This document shows positions 12,201-25,305 of a stretch of 64,000 nt of DNA, one piece after another (the stretch's first letter is position 1; each line of letters starts with the position of its first letter). The stretch comes from Carallia brachiata (taxonomy: Eukaryota; Streptophyta; Magnoliopsida; Malpighiales; Rhizophoraceae): the NCBI GenBank assembly GCA_021464245.1, contig JADCRB010000064.1, positions 1,322,218 to 1,386,217 of the forward strand, written 5' to 3'. Made by a program: the position numbers and the translations under genes. The notes beneath the pieces are model-generated. The model saw nothing but the letters and a program-made list of their open reading frames with translations. It was not told where the DNA came from and searched no databases.

Positions 12201-15200
12201 GTTGACAGGCGGAGGATTCATGGCCCTTGGAGATCACTTGACTGTCTTTATCTTTGCAAGTTTGCAAGCAAAGGGCAAAGAAAAAAAAAAAGGAGCAAAA
12301 ATTGGGAGGATGTTAAAAGAGGATTCATTGATGGCGACTTAAAACGAACCTGGCCACTAAAATAATGCCATTGAGAAATTTTAGGCTTTGGTCATCAATG
12401 ACCCCCTGCACAATAGGGCTCATGATGGACTGACGAGTTATAGCACAATGGTAACCTAACAAACAGATAGCAGTCTACTATGTGCCTAAGTTTGTGCCCA
12501 TGTAGTGGGATAATGTGGAGGGTTCAGTCTTTGAATAAACAAATTCCAAAACTGGTACCGAAATAGGATATCCCCTTAGTAAGTCGACTCGGGCTAATTC
12601 ATCCAATTGTGATAATAATATTTTAAAAATCGAATCGATCATTAAATTAAAAAATTAGAGATTAAAATTTTAAGTGTTTCAATTAGTTTAATAAGAATTT
12701 GAGCTGATAAAATTGATATTTAACATTAACTATGTGTTTATTTATTAGTAATTAAAAAAAACAGCAATTATATGTGATATATTTCGGCTTAAAATCATTT
12801 TAAACAGTTGAAATCAAATGTTTTTTTGTCCAAAGTTACCATAGAAAGACTTGATTATATATAAATTTTTTAGTTTTAATGACTAGATTAGAAGTTTAAC
12901 ATTTATGATTCAATTTCTAATTCAAATAAAATTTAGGACTGAGTAATAATTTAAATAAAATTTTTGAGTTAAATTATAATTTTTGATAGTTAAAAGCAAT
13001 TTGATCTGACAACAAATCAGATTGGTTTTTTCTATTTTGGTCGGTTTAAGTGCTGCTCGGTATTTTAAATCAAACCAAATCAATCTTTAAAAGTAATCAT
13101 CCATCCGCGTCCCGGGACTCTAATGTGTTTCTTTTTTTCTTTATTTTCCCAACGCAAACATTGGGTATCGAAGTTGGGCTTGGATGGCGTTAAAAGGCTG
13201 TCACAAGCCCAAAAAACAAGTAAAGATTGAACACGATCTTGAAAGTAATCATTAAAGAAATCTAGTCTGAAGCATCCGAGCTGGAAATTGGAGGCCCATT
13301 TGCACTGTGGTCTTCGGTGCATGCACGGCCGCTTAGCTTCTGGGTTCCGGGGGCTTGGAGGTGGCAGCATAATTTTTTTTTTTCCATTCTCCAGCCGACA
13401 CAACGTTTCGTTGTTTATATTCCAGTTCTTAATTTGAAAGCCAGTAGATTTACTCTATCGTATATTAAAAAATGTTTGTTCGAATTATAAAAACAATCTC
13501 TTTTGAAAATCAGTTGGATGCTCTTGAGGCAGTCAGGCAGAGCTATTAGACTTAGTTTTATACTATTCTATCATACACTACCTATACTAGCCCACGCTTA
13601 TACTATCATTTTTCATGCATCAAACGCATCCTTAGTTCTAATTATGGATCAACTCCTGATAGCATTGAGTTGACCTCAATTTTTCGTATTCTTGATCAAC
13701 ACTAAATAAATACAACATCACTAGTTCACTATTTAATTTTCACAAAGTTTTTTTTTTTTTTGTTTTTTGTTTTTTGTGAGGCGAAACATCTATCAGGTTT
13801 CTAGAAATAAAATATCAATTTCACGATGACCACAAAATGCATAGAAATATACTAAGCAGAGAGAAGGGGAACAGCGCTATGTATGAATGTTTCTGTATCC
13901 TCAGTCTCCATGAGGGCCGATTGACCAGAGAGATATTGAAACGTGTACATGTTGTGCAAAGTTGTTGCAAGTATGGTGAACACAAGGCTCTAAAGTCCAA
14001 CATTCGTATGCCCAATAACATGTCTAGAGTGTATATATATATATATATATCCCGAAGATATTTATAAAATTAATGTTAAATATGGCAAGAGAGACATGAG
14101 GTTAATTACTTGGTTGTGTAGAGACAGGCATGGTGAAGTGGCTTGGATCTAAAAGAGTGGGAAGAAATGTCTGGAAAGAAAAGAAAGGAGATTGAGATAA
14201 GGGGACAAGAGAAAGAGAGATGAATTGTAGGAATGGGGTGGTTGAACTAGAGGGTGGCCAACTGAGAAACATTATGTTGTTAGAATGATATTGTTGTCTC
14301 TTCAATCAATTTCTTTCTAGGTTTCTCTTATTCTATTTAAATATAGCTAATTAAGGAATGGCAACCATGATCTTTCGTTTCTTCGGTGAGGCAATTGTTG
14401 GGACCATATGACAAGATCCTATCTAAACAATTTGTTTGTGTTGCATATTCTACTGCCAACATATATCATGCTTGTGTTGATAAAATTGGGTTCGGCAGTT
14501 CAAAATTTGACTTTTGATGTGTTTTATCTTAAGTTCAGATCTCACTAATTACTATTAAAATTTATTATGGATTATAATACGTAAGTTTTACTGTAAATTT
14601 TAGGTGATTTGTAATCGCTCCTTATTCTGAGATGAGAACACTCCTTCCACTTTTAAATATTTTTCACTCACAAAAATATACGTGTATATATCATCCATGT
14701 CTTCGAGATATTGAACGTTAGTACATTACAAAAACGTTAAATTATTTTCTTTAAGCCGACATAATTTTGAAATCCAAAGTAAAAGACATATTCCAGTGAA
14801 TGTCATTTTTCACTATGGGTACATTTCTTTGCCATCTTCCCTACCTAAAGGCTTAATGATAAGAGCTTGGTTTTACACCCACACTGTACAACCGCACATT
14901 TCCACTATACGCTACTAATAAAGTGCAAACTAATTTTTAATTTAATATAATTATATTCATAAAATATAAAAAAATAAATTAATCTAAAACATAAAACTAA
15001 ATAAATGTTATTTTAGAACTAAAAGTATAGATCTCATATTGTATATGTTAAAAAAATAAATTTTTTTTCCTAAAAAAATTTTTTTACACAAAGTATGAAC
15101 GGCTTGCATTTTGTTAGGTATTAATTCATTTCTTCCTCACGTATGAGCGCACTGTGCAGCCTCTCTAATGATAAAGAGAGTCAAGACATCTATCTTAAAT

Positions 15201-17689
15201 TTCTCATATTCGAACGGGATGAATTGAGGGCTAGAAAGGGAAGTTCAGATAAACGTTGCAGCTCTCTATATGATATTGCATTACTAACCAAGTGGGACAA
15301 TTGGATGTTTAATTATTAATTTGACAGTTTCATTATGATCAAATGAAGCTATAAAAAATGAAGTTATAACTACGTCAAAAAAAAAAATAAAGCTATAAAA
15401 AAAAAAAAAGAAGCTAATGGCTTTCACAATAATAACTTCGATTGGGAAACAATAAATTCATCCCCGAAGCCGTAGAAAACGCAAGGAAAAAAGAAAAATT
15501 GTTGGAAATAAATTATGAGATTGATGAAAAAATTTTTCTGACCTTTATGGAATTTAATTCCTCATCTATCAAACGTCAAACACACGTACGAACATACTCA
15601 CTCATATAAGTACATTCACACTTTTATCTTCGTCCCACTTGCGTTTTATTAATTCTCGGCGAAACTCCAAATGTCACATTCAAAGTGATCTCCAGAGCGA
15701 TAATTGTGGCCTTGAGGTGATGAGTTCATGCAAGGAATAGAAATCATAACTTTGAGTGTATGGATAAAATATGACATGTAACATGTTGGAACTTAAAATG
15801 GAAAATGGTGTCAGTTATACGCATTTTAAATTCAAAACTCTTTCAATACATTTTATGTTTCAATTAGGTAGCCACGACGATAGAATTTTGTATTAATAAT
15901 TTGGGAATTTGTTTGAAATAGATTCTTCGTCATAAAAAAGTGACATGAGAAATTTTTTAGGTAAAAAAAATTATAGTACCAGAGGAGGAGGCAATTGAAG
16001 ATGCCTCCGAAAGCAACTACACTCTCATTTTTTTTCAACAGCGTCTCTACTTTTTGCAATAAAAACAAAAAATACATTTGATTGTTTTTTATTGTAAAAA
16101 ATAGAGACATGGTTGTAAAAAATAAGGCATAATTGCATTCAAACGCATTCTCAGGCGCCTTCTCCTCTAATGTTATAATGTCTCTCTTTTAGGTATATTG
16201 TCAAGAAATAATTAAACTTGGAAATTTGACCTATAAGGTGGAGTCAAAGAAAGAATTAGATATTGATATGCCTCCTCATGCAGAAGGCCATTGGATGGAA
16301 GTATGAAGAAAACAAAGTTTACTTTACCTGTAAAAATCCACAATTAAAATGTTAAAGCAATGTAATTGATAAAGAAGACCTCTCAATCATATATAAATAG
16401 TGTACACAAAGATTTTTTCAATAATTCTAATTGATTACTTTAAGAAAGGTACAAAAATATAGGAAAAGTATGATTGTTCCCCTATTGTCATGTATCTTTA
16501 TTGTTTCCCTTTTTATGTTAAACGAGACTTAAGAATGTGAGATACTAAAATATGTAATAGTACATACATGATTAAACATGTAGAATATTACACATTAAGT
16601 GACATAGAGAATATGCACTTTTTTCCACCATCTCACCAAAAAATAGTAGATTCAAGGAAGAATGTGGAACATTAACAATTGGCTTGTTCTAGTGGTATCC
16701 GCTGCCCGGCTACTGATTAAGGACAAAAAAAAAAAAAAAAAAGAGAGTATTGTTACGTAGACGGAAAACAGAAGGAGAAATTTTTTGTATGTAACCAGTT
16801 AATTTATTTGTACAATAAGATGTTTAATTTCTGTAACAAAAAATATATGAAAAAATACTTTAAAATTTTTGTAATAATTTAACATTTTGTTACACAAATA
16901 AAATAACTGATTGCATAAATAAATTTTTTTGTTTATTCTCCGTTCACTAATCCTGTCCACCTATCTTTTCTAAAAAAAAAAACTTGGGGATAATGAGGAA
17001 AGGAAAAGAGCAGCAAGATTTTTGCATATGCATCAACGGTCTTTTATATATGCAACATCAATGGTCAAGTTGACTTTTGCACGGTCTCTCACTAGCAATC
17101 TACAATCATCCACGGTACAATGATAGCATATGAGTCTAGTACTACATGGCAAATAAACAGGGAAATTCGATCTCCCTGAACACATAATGGCATGCGGCAA
17201 TGGCATATAGCTCTGTTTTGGGATCAAAAAGTTGATGAATTTATATTTCTGATGATTTAATGGCATGGAACCCACGAAGCAGTTTCCTGTGGTCCCGCAT
17301 TTAATTTGGCTATGAATGTGCATTCCATGCAAAGGCAAAGTCGTATAAAAGGGTATCACAGTGCAGTTATATAATTTGGTATACTTAAAAAATATATAAT
17401 TAATTTAATAATTTATTTATTTTTTAAATTTAATATATTTTTTTATAATTTAATAATCTAAATATTATATTAACTCAAAAAAAAAATCTAAATATCATAA
17501 TATTAAATTTATACTTGTTATTATGTACTTACCTAATTTTACGAGGAAAACAAAAAGAAGAGAGATGAATTCTCTGCTCCACTCCACGTGAGAGTACGAC
17601 AGACAGATAGCCAATAGATGGAAAAAGGTTTCTTTTTGAGCTTCAACAAGAGCAAAAAAAACAAGGGCGCCATTACACTTTCAAAATTA
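9258..17689. other. 8.4 kb of AT-rich DNA without a supported gene
   Basis: No domain-bearing frame, tRNA or rRNA was seen. It contains (TA)n runs (9464-9481, 14033-14050), many A/T homopolymers, and a GTTTGG-type MITE-like start near 10805. A short piece at 16675-16742 reads like the 3' end of a retroposed SINE/LINE, ending in an A run. The frames at 12126-12365, 13080-13403, 14102-14305, 15853-16110 and 17033-17359 look like chance open frames. Confidence 0.4.
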
Positions 17690-17864
17690 GGTATCTTATA
17701 CGAATTTTTTTTGTGCAACCAGACAAACATTTTGTGCAACCAGACGAACATTTTGTGCAACAAAAAATATAGAAAAATACAAGTGTTTCTTGTTGTACAA
17801 AATAACAGTCTTATTGCACAAAACGTTGATCTTGTTGCACAAAAAAAATTCAGGCAAGATGTCC
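17690..17864. repeat. Symmetric inverted repeat built from 21-bp units
   Basis: TTGTGCAAC occurs at 17711, 17732 and 17753, exactly 21 bp apart. Its inverted form (GTTGTACAA, ATTGCACAA, GTTGCACAA) occurs at 17792, 17813 and 17834, again exactly 21 bp apart. Paired start and end coordinates all sum to 35553, so the array is a perfect mirror about 17776/17777. Pairing extends outward: GAATTTTTTTTGTGCAAC on the left matches GTTGCACAAAAAAAATTC on the right, then TATCTTATAC against GGCAAGATG. The array stays open on both strands because its sequence is self-complementary, so those frames are not genes. It may be a foldback/MITE core or a hairpin RNA source; I do not recognise the family. Confidence 0.8.
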
Positions 17865-20245
17865 GATTCGGATGCCTTACTTTTTTCCAAAAAAAACAAA
17901 TTTTGGGACTCAGTACTGATTGAAAATTGGCTGATAATTGACCCCCTCGTGCGACTCCTGCAAAATCAGTCTTCTCTGATTTAACCAATAATACAGACAA
18001 AACCTTCTTTTGTTTCTTCTCACTCAGACACTGGTGAGTGCCGTGCTGCCATGGGTGATGATGTGTCGTTCCTCTCTTCTTCTTACGGAATGCCTTCTTT
18101 TCATTATAACCATTGTTTTTATTTTTATTTATTTATTTAGTTATTTTTTGTTGATTATTATCCGTATCATGGAGAGGGAGTAGAACCAACCTGAGTTGAG
18201 CATGTGTCTTTCTGGACGTACTTTTTGGCAGATTATTTTGTGGCCTGTCCTATACCATTCAATGATGGACTTGTCTGGAACAACCGTTGAGGATCAATTA
18301 GCATAATAGATTGATCAATTAGCATAATATCCGTTGTGGGATTAAAACGATTGATAAATGCAAGTTTGCAGCATTTCCAAGGACTTCAGCATTGCTGTAT
18401 ATTAAAGAACACAACCCGTCGCTCAAGGACACAGACATCTATTCTAGAGATCTTAAACTTGTAGATTTGAAAAGGAATATTAAATTTATGAGAAATGAAG
18501 AAAATTATATTTTTTTATAGTTCATAGTTAAATAAACTTTTTAATAGACAAGAAAAAAAAAAAAAAAACACAGCCCAGAGGGTGCTGGAGGAGAGTAGGA
18601 AATAAATTCGAATTTTGGAAAATTTTCAACGTGGGAGTGAATTAGGGTAACCTTGGAGAGAACAAGTGCTCTTGAGTATAAAAAAAAAAAGAAAAGAAAA
18701 AAAAAAGATGTCTTGGTCGAAGTCTTGTTTGAAGCATGGTATGCTAACTAATTGACCGCTTATTTTTTTTTTCTTTCATATCTAAACTAATTAGTCCTTA
18801 CTACAACAAGTAATGATTATAAAATAAAGGTACTAACTAATTTTACTTATTTTTTAAAAATAAAATTAACTCATGATCTAATATCATTCAAATATTATTT
18901 TAATTTTTTTATTCAAATAAACTCCACTTATCGTGTGGTGTAAGATTATAAGTAAGTTATACTCACTTAAAAAAAGGAGTTAAAACAAAAATCCCCTAAA
19001 ACAAAATAATGCCACTTGACAAATAATTTTAGAAACGTTAACATTATTCTTTTATGCTAAGTGCATGGGACTAGATGGTGCCATGGAGGCAATTATTGGC
19101 TCCTCCCTTCCAATCATGCCTTTATTTAATACAAAAAAGAGCTTAATTTTTCCAAGTATTTACCAATAAATGCATATTCCATTTAAGTATTGCATATGCA
19201 TAACGCATATGTGTGCGTAAACCATATATATTACATATGTATGTGTGTATATGATGATGCCAACACATGATAATGGGCCATGAGCAATTATCCAACGGTA
19301 ACAAGTTGAAGTTTGATCGTATGTGCCCAAATGAGGGATCAATGATCCCAATTGTCCCCCATTGAGAAATACGTAACCACACATGCGATTGTGCAGCCAT
19401 ATATCCGGGGACCATATGTAAAGCTAGATAGATTTTTATGCGTGGCCAGCACCCCCTGCTTTACCACATCTTGCCAAGTTACACGGTCTCCACAAGGAGT
19501 ACTTGCCTGATTTTATACGACTTTAATAATTGAAAAGAATGTGATGCCCCAGAAGCAAGTTATTTGCTAGTTAGGCCGGCAGTCGCTACAGGTACAGTTG
19601 GTGGAAGGTCCCAAATGTCAGATGGTGATCGATTGGGGGCTATAGATTGGTACTTTTTAGAAGAGTCTATCTACTTTTCTTACACACCCACGATGAAAAC
19701 TGAACAAAAAGTGTCAAAAACCAGACATGTCTGAATCTTTGAGACACTTTGCTCCCAGCAATCAATGCCGCAGTAAATGGAAGATTGTTTTTTCATATGA
19801 TTACCGTTACTTAGCCACTGTAAGAAAAATCCTCTAGCCTCTAGGAATTCTTGCATGCAAGCTGCATCATTATAATCGTACTTCTTTTACCTCCCCAAGC
19901 GCCTAAAATGTCCTATTAGTCTTTTTCATCGTGCCTCGTGAATTGTTTAAATAAGAATGAACGAGTATATAATTTATTCAATAATATTTAAAATTTTATT
20001 TATTTTTTTAAATTTATTATATAATAAATCATATTATAGAGTATTTATGTGTGACTCAATCAACGTGAATGCCTTAATTTTTCTAAAAGAAAAACATAAA
20101 ACAACTGTATGTATATTTAGTTATAAAGTTATAAGTGAAAAGAATCAGCAATTAGAAAATAACTATTTCTCATTTATGTTCTTTACCCAATAACCCATAT
20201 GTGGCTGGCAATCAAAAAAAAAAAAAAAATCAATAATTCAGGAAC
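17865..20245. other. Intergenic DNA downstream of the MATE gene
   Basis: No supported gene. It contains A-rich runs near 18550 and 18680, and a small perfect hairpin GGGATCAATGATCCC near 19335-19350. The segment adjoining 20245 should hold the MATE 3' UTR. The open frame at 19143-19415 has no recognisable domain. Confidence 0.4.
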
Positions 20246-21850
20246 TCAACCCAATAATTGAGACGTCAAGTCATCTTCTTCTTCGCCGTTCTTACGTTCA
20301 CGAGGCAGCCCCAGATCCCCATATCCGACGCGCGTTAGCATCTGGGACCTCTTGGCTTGGAACTGCCAATCAGTGGTCCCCACCGCATACAGCATCAGCA
20401 CAGCACAGCATGCCTGGGCCGACAACAGACCCATCCAAAGCCCACAAAACCCAACTCCAGCCCAAAATGCAAGCCCAACTGCCACGGGCATACCCACCAG
20501 ATAGAAAGCACCGAGGTTTATGTTGGCTGCACTGGTCGGCCGGGCACTCCCTCTGAGGACCCCACACCCCGCCGTCTGCGGGCAGTTGCCGAGCTCGCAC
20601 AGCCCTAGGATCGGCAGAGCAGCCGACGTCAGCCGTAGGATCTCAGCGTCGCCCGTGAACATCCGGCCCCACCGATCCTTCATCCCCGTCGCGAAAATCG
20701 AAGCTGATAGGCCCGTAACGGCTGAAAGAAAAACAGCCACCCCAGCCGATAATTTCGCTCCGTCAGGACGATTTGCCCCGAGCTCGTTCCCCACTCGGGT
20801 CGAAACCGCGAACCCGAGCGAGCTTGGGAAAATGTAAATCAACGACGTCGTTTGAATCAATATCCCCATTGAAGCGACCGTCGATTTGGGGTTCGCCAAA
20901 ACCCCGCAAAAAACGATCATGATCTCATACCACCACCACTCCAAACAAACCGATACGCAGCTTGGCGCCGCCAGCCGGACGAGAGGCATCCAACCGGACA
21001 GACATTCTCGGCTCGGCTTAGTCCACGTGGGCTCGTGCAAGCCCGAAGCCCACACGTAGGAAACCAGAAACAAGAGCAGAAACAGGTTGGATGCGGCGGC
21101 TGCTGCGGCGACTCCAGCGACGCCGAGCTTGAAGTGATTGACGAGCAAGAAATTGATAGGCAAGTGAAGAATGGCGCTGTTGAGGGACGCCAATGTTAAA
21201 GGGTGGGTGATGCCTTGAGTCCGAAGGTAAATGCGGATTGGGTGGACGAAAGAGTTGGCTACAAGGTCAGGCAGAGAGAAGAGCAAATAAGTTTGAGCGA
21301 GACTTATAATGTTCGGATCTTGGCGAAGAAACAGAAGGATTTTCGACACGTTGAGCCAAAGTACTGAAATGGGTATCGAAGAAAACAGGAGGAAAATCAC
21401 GGAGCGGTGAAGGGTCAGGGAGAGTAGCTTCGGACGTTGAGCTCCGAAAGCCTGGGAACAAAGCGGCTCCATTCCCAGAGCGAGGCCCGACAGGACAGAG
21501 TAACCAGTTATGTTGGCAAAGGCAATAGCGAGAGAACCGGCGGCCAGCTCGAGGTCACCGAGACGGCCGAGGAAGAGCATGGAGGTGATGGAGCGGAAGT
21601 AGAATATGAGGGCTGTTAGGGCTATCGGGAAGGCGAGTTTGAAGAGTGACTGAATCTCAGAAACGACGCCCGAAAGAATGTTGAATGCATCTGGAGATGA
21701 TGACGATGGATTTGCATTGGGATTCTCTGGGTCTTGAGCAATGGTGGTACTGGGTAGTTGCGGCAGGACTTGGACATGTTGCAGCTTTTGCGCTGGTTTC
21801 TCGCTTACAGGCAAGATGGGAAGGCTGCTGTTGGCCTTTGGATTACACAT
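20246..21850 (-). CDS. DTX51/ADP1-like MATE efflux transporter
   Basis: An intronless frame of 534 residues starting MCNPKANSS. MATE proteins are 12-helix antiporters that export organic cations, flavonoids, hormones or toxins using H+ or Na+ gradients. Family motifs follow in order: SMLFLGRLGDLELAAGSLA, FANITGYSVLSGLALGMEPL with CSQAFGA, HPIRIYLRTQG, CVSVCLEWWWYEIMI, STRVGNELGANRP, GLCELGNCPQTAGCGVLRGS and NLGAFYLVGMPVAVGL. The sequence is closest in my memory to Arabidopsis ADP1/DTX51, whose relatives sit in endosomal or Golgi-linked membranes and affect organ initiation and growth. The frame is open upstream to an ATG at 22123. I chose 21850 because MCNP is the usual subfamily start, the upstream 91 codons are low-complexity with a long Ile run, and a TATA-like box lies between the two ATGs. 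No damage is seen. Confidence 0.93.
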   Translation of the reverse strand: MCNPKANSSLPILPVSEKPAQKLQHVQVLPQLPSTTIAQDPENPNANPSSSSPDAFNILSGVVSEIQSLFKLAFPIALTALIFYFRSITSMLFLGRLGDLELAAGSLAIAFANITGYSVLSGLALGMEPLCSQAFGAQRPKLLSLTLHRSVIFLLFSSIPISVLWLNVSKILLFLRQDPNIISLAQTYLLFSLPDLVANSFVHPIRIYLRTQGITHPLTLASLNSAILHLPINFLLVNHFKLGVAGVAAAAAASNLFLLLFLVSYVWASGLHEPTWTKPSRECLSGWMPLVRLAAPSCVSVCLEWWWYEIMIVFCGVLANPKSTVASMGILIQTTSLIYIFPSSLGFAVSTRVGNELGANRPDGAKLSAGVAVFLSAVTGLSASIFATGMKDRWGRMFTGDAEILRLTSAALPILGLCELGNCPQTAGCGVLRGSARPTSAANINLGAFYLVGMPVAVGLAFWAGVGFCGLWMGLLSAQACCAVLMLYAVGTTDWQFQAKRSQMLTRVGYGDLGLPRERKNGEEEDDLTSQLLG

Positions 21851-22123
21851 GATGCTGGTGATGATGATGATGATTATGATGATGATGGTGCTTGTACTCT
21901 TATTAGTCTCCGCTTTTTCAGTTTTACTGTCGGGAGATTTACACTCGTGAAGAGCACTCTTTTCTGCTCCTCCTGAATTAGCTCTCTCCCTCTTCCCCAA
22001 GGATGTATGTATGTGTAGTATGTATTTATGAGGGATTGTGGATGATAGAGCATAGATAGGAGGAGGAGTGCTTTTGCCCTTAGATGGGACTGAGGAGAGG
22101 AAGGATATTAATAGAGGAGCCAA
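21851..22123 (-). other. Probable MATE 5' UTR with a (GAT)n-type repeat
   Basis: In frame with the MATE gene but probably untranslated. It encodes a run of isoleucines from a trinucleotide (ATC/ATT) repeat at about 21852-21885. Trinucleotide repeats in a 5' UTR can be polymorphic and may change leader length. If translation did begin at 22123, the N-terminus would gain 91 residues with no recognised targeting signal. Confidence 0.6.
22023..22030 (-). promoter_or_regulatory. Candidate TATA box of the MATE gene
   Basis: The minus strand reads CATAAATA about 175 bases upstream of the chosen ATG. This would place the transcription start near 22000 and leave a leader of about 150 nt. It lies downstream of the farther ATG at 22123, which favours the shorter protein. 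Confidence 0.4.
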
Positions 22124-25100
22124 TGTGGGGCTTCCTCTTCCACAATTTTTATTTCTTCCTTTTTTGCTTCTAGGGGGGAAAAAAAAAGTGACTTCCCCAA
22201 ATTGAGATTGTCACTTATCCAAAAAAAATTCCCAAAATTGTCTCATACTTCTTTGACGATTGGTTTGGATATTCTATTGAAATCTGTTAGCTCTGTGACT
22301 TCATGATATATATCAAAAAAAATGTTAAAGACCCTTATATTTGACAGTGGATTAAAAATGTTAAGGATTTTTTAATATGTTGCAAAAAAATTTAAAAAGA
22401 AAGATAGCGAATTAAAAATCACATACTTGATAAAAAAATTTGAGGGTAGTTTTTATTTTAAAGAAAACAAAAAAGAGAATTTGAGTGTAATTTTTTTACA
22501 ACTTTTTTGTTACCTTTAATTAGAAAAAGGTGAATTTCATAGTTTTTTCTTTTAATGAAAACAAAAAGGGAAATGGGTAATTTTTCCCTAGAAGGAAAAT
22601 TTTGAGAGTTTTAGGTGAATTTAGGATAATTCTTTTTTCCGTTTTAAGAAATTCCAAAAGGAAGTCTCGGAGTAATTTTTTTCCTTTTATTTCCTTTAAT
22701 TTGAGCACTAAGAAAAAAAAAACAGAAAAAATTAGGTGTCAGTGTAATAGGAGCAACAGGTGGATGCTCGTTGATATAACGTAATCTAGTAAAAGATATA
22801 TTGAACTCAAAAAATAAAATATAGACCATTATATAGACTGAGCACCTCCCACACTCCTCCCATTAGGTTGCCATGTAGTCAAATCCAAGAAAAAAATTGC
22901 TACGTTAAATTTAGCGACGACATGACTAAAAGAAATAAGTTGAGTTTTCTGCTAGATTTTGTCAATATATATACTAGTATTAAACTTCTAAGAAAATAAA
23001 AATGAATCTAAGAGTAGTTTTTTTTATAATTTTTTCCTTTCTTTTTTATTCTTCTTAAATATGTATCTTTGTGTTGTGTGAGTTGCAGAAGTACGTGAAT
23101 AATCGTTAACATGAATTAAGTAAATTATAATATATGTTAAAAGTAATTAAGTAAGTTAACTTTCTAACTATAATTGTTACTCTAGATAATATCAGAGCAT
23201 TCTTAGAAAATCAAATTCATTACTGTTAATAGAATTTAAAGACTAATTTCATAAAAACTTGAAATTAATTGTAATATTATTGAAATTATTTATTAAGAAA
23301 ATATACAATGCTAAATTCTTTTACGTTCATTTCACTATAAAATTTTTTTCAAAAAAATGGCTAATCAGTTAGATAGAATTCTATTTGACTAAGATTTTTC
23401 TTTTGAACTTATAATGGTTAGTGTTTAAAATTATCATGCTTGAGTTAGCATGTAAGTGTTCCATATATTCCTATAATTAAGAGGAATATGACCCAATTAA
23501 TGTAGAAATCTTATAATATTCTTAACATTATGCAAATGTTGCCAAATAAGCAAAAATGATGATGTGGCTTAAAAAAGAATGACTCAATTATCTCTCAATT
23601 TTGGCAATATATACTTACACTTATATTAGATCTGTATGATATGCGAGTTTATTATATTTATCAAAAAGGTACTTTTTTGCTTATTTTATTTAAATGGGAA
23701 AAACAAAAAGAAACTTAAATTATAAGTATTTTTTACTTTAAAAAATAAGAAATGAATTTGAAAGTAGTTTTTTTATTCTTAAGAAAATAAGAAGGTCAAA
23801 CAAAAAAAATTTTAAATTATGAGTTAGTTCTTTTTAACGAAAAAAAAAAATAAAATTTTTTCTTAGAGAGGAACTAAGGATTATTTTTTATTTTGTAGAA
23901 ATTATTTTATTTAATTTTTCTCGATAATAAGAGTTTGTACTGCACAGATTTTAGACATAAGTAAATAATTGATAATACCAATATGATAAATTTACATTTT
24001 AGATCACAATTAAATAAAATAAGTAAGTTATATACATATTAAAATCTTAATTTTATTAAAATAATAATAAAAATTACAAACCAACTACTAAATTAATGTT
24101 AAATATTATGTGTGCCATGCACACTGGCGGACCCTCTCTAGAGGAGCCATAAGCCCTATCTGTCTCTTCTTTTGAGAAAAAAAATAAAAAAATAAGAGGT
24201 CCATAATCTCTCTAGCAAGGTATCTGACACCTGCTTTTCTATGTAAAGAGTCTTTGCTTGAGTTAAAATGTTGTAAGTAGAGTGGACAAAACATTTGTTC
24301 AAATCATATCAATTTAATATCATATATTTTTTTTATTATGATATCATCTCACTTTTGTTGTCAATTGAGCTGGAGAGGGTCTATTTTATAGGAGTGGTTC
24401 TAGTTTCAATTTTCAAACCAAAATCTCACTTCCAAGCAAGTACCTTTAGCAGGCCACAACATATCTTAGTGGTTATTATGATATTATCTCAGCGAGTAAA
24501 AATCAATACTTCTTTTTTTTTTTTTTTGGCCACCCTTCTCTTGGCATAATGGCAATCCATCTGATCATGCTTGTCTAGGTTAGGGATACGAGGGCTAGTA
24601 GCAACATCAGCAACTATTAACAAAAATAAAAATAATAAATCAATACTTTTTAGCTATAGTGAGATTACTATTAATAACTTAGCAAAGAAACTGCAATCAC
24701 CTAAAATATGTTCAGGTATAATAGTTCCTTTTGTGCTTTTATAATTAAATCCTTTTTTTTGTAGATCACGTTCTTGATCTATCCCTTTATTTTCAATTCA
24801 GATAACAGGGAACATTATGTAATTCTTTATTATAGTAAAAATTTTCAATGTTAAAATTAATTATCAAAACTTTTTAGAAATATATTTGTCATTTGCTATT
24901 TGAACCCATTTCAAGTCCAAAGGCTACTATAGCATGAAAACATCGATGGCCACAGCTATCATGGAAAAATTTCCCTGATGTCACCATATCTTATGTATAT
25001 AATTAGTTATCGAGTACCATTATTTTGAATCATGAATTCCCTTACATATTAAAATGACCACCCCAAACATTTAGTCATTGGTTTATAATTTTGTATATAG

Positions 25101-25305
25101 CTTGTGCAAGGCACGAAGCAATTACATATACCATTATCAACAGAATAAGGTGTAATATGCGGTAAAAAATGCAACATTTTGGGGATCCGTGAATAATTAG
25201 ATTTTGATAATGATGTCCAATTTCGTACCAATTAACAATTACAGCAGCTATATACAGTGCTGGTTATTTGTACTCACAAAATATGCGAGTATAGTATATT
25301 TATTT

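Noticed and set aside
13080..13403. 107-codon minus frame in a GC-richer patch
   Set aside because: No recognisable motif and no promoter or splice signals; left as chance.
14102..14305. 67-codon minus frame considered as a small signalling-peptide precursor
   Set aside because: Its end does not match CLE, CEP, IDA or PIP peptide motifs.
17539..18000. Long overlapping open frames on both strands (153 and 101 codons)
   Set aside because: They arise from the self-complementary 21-bp array; no domain, and each strand mirrors the other.
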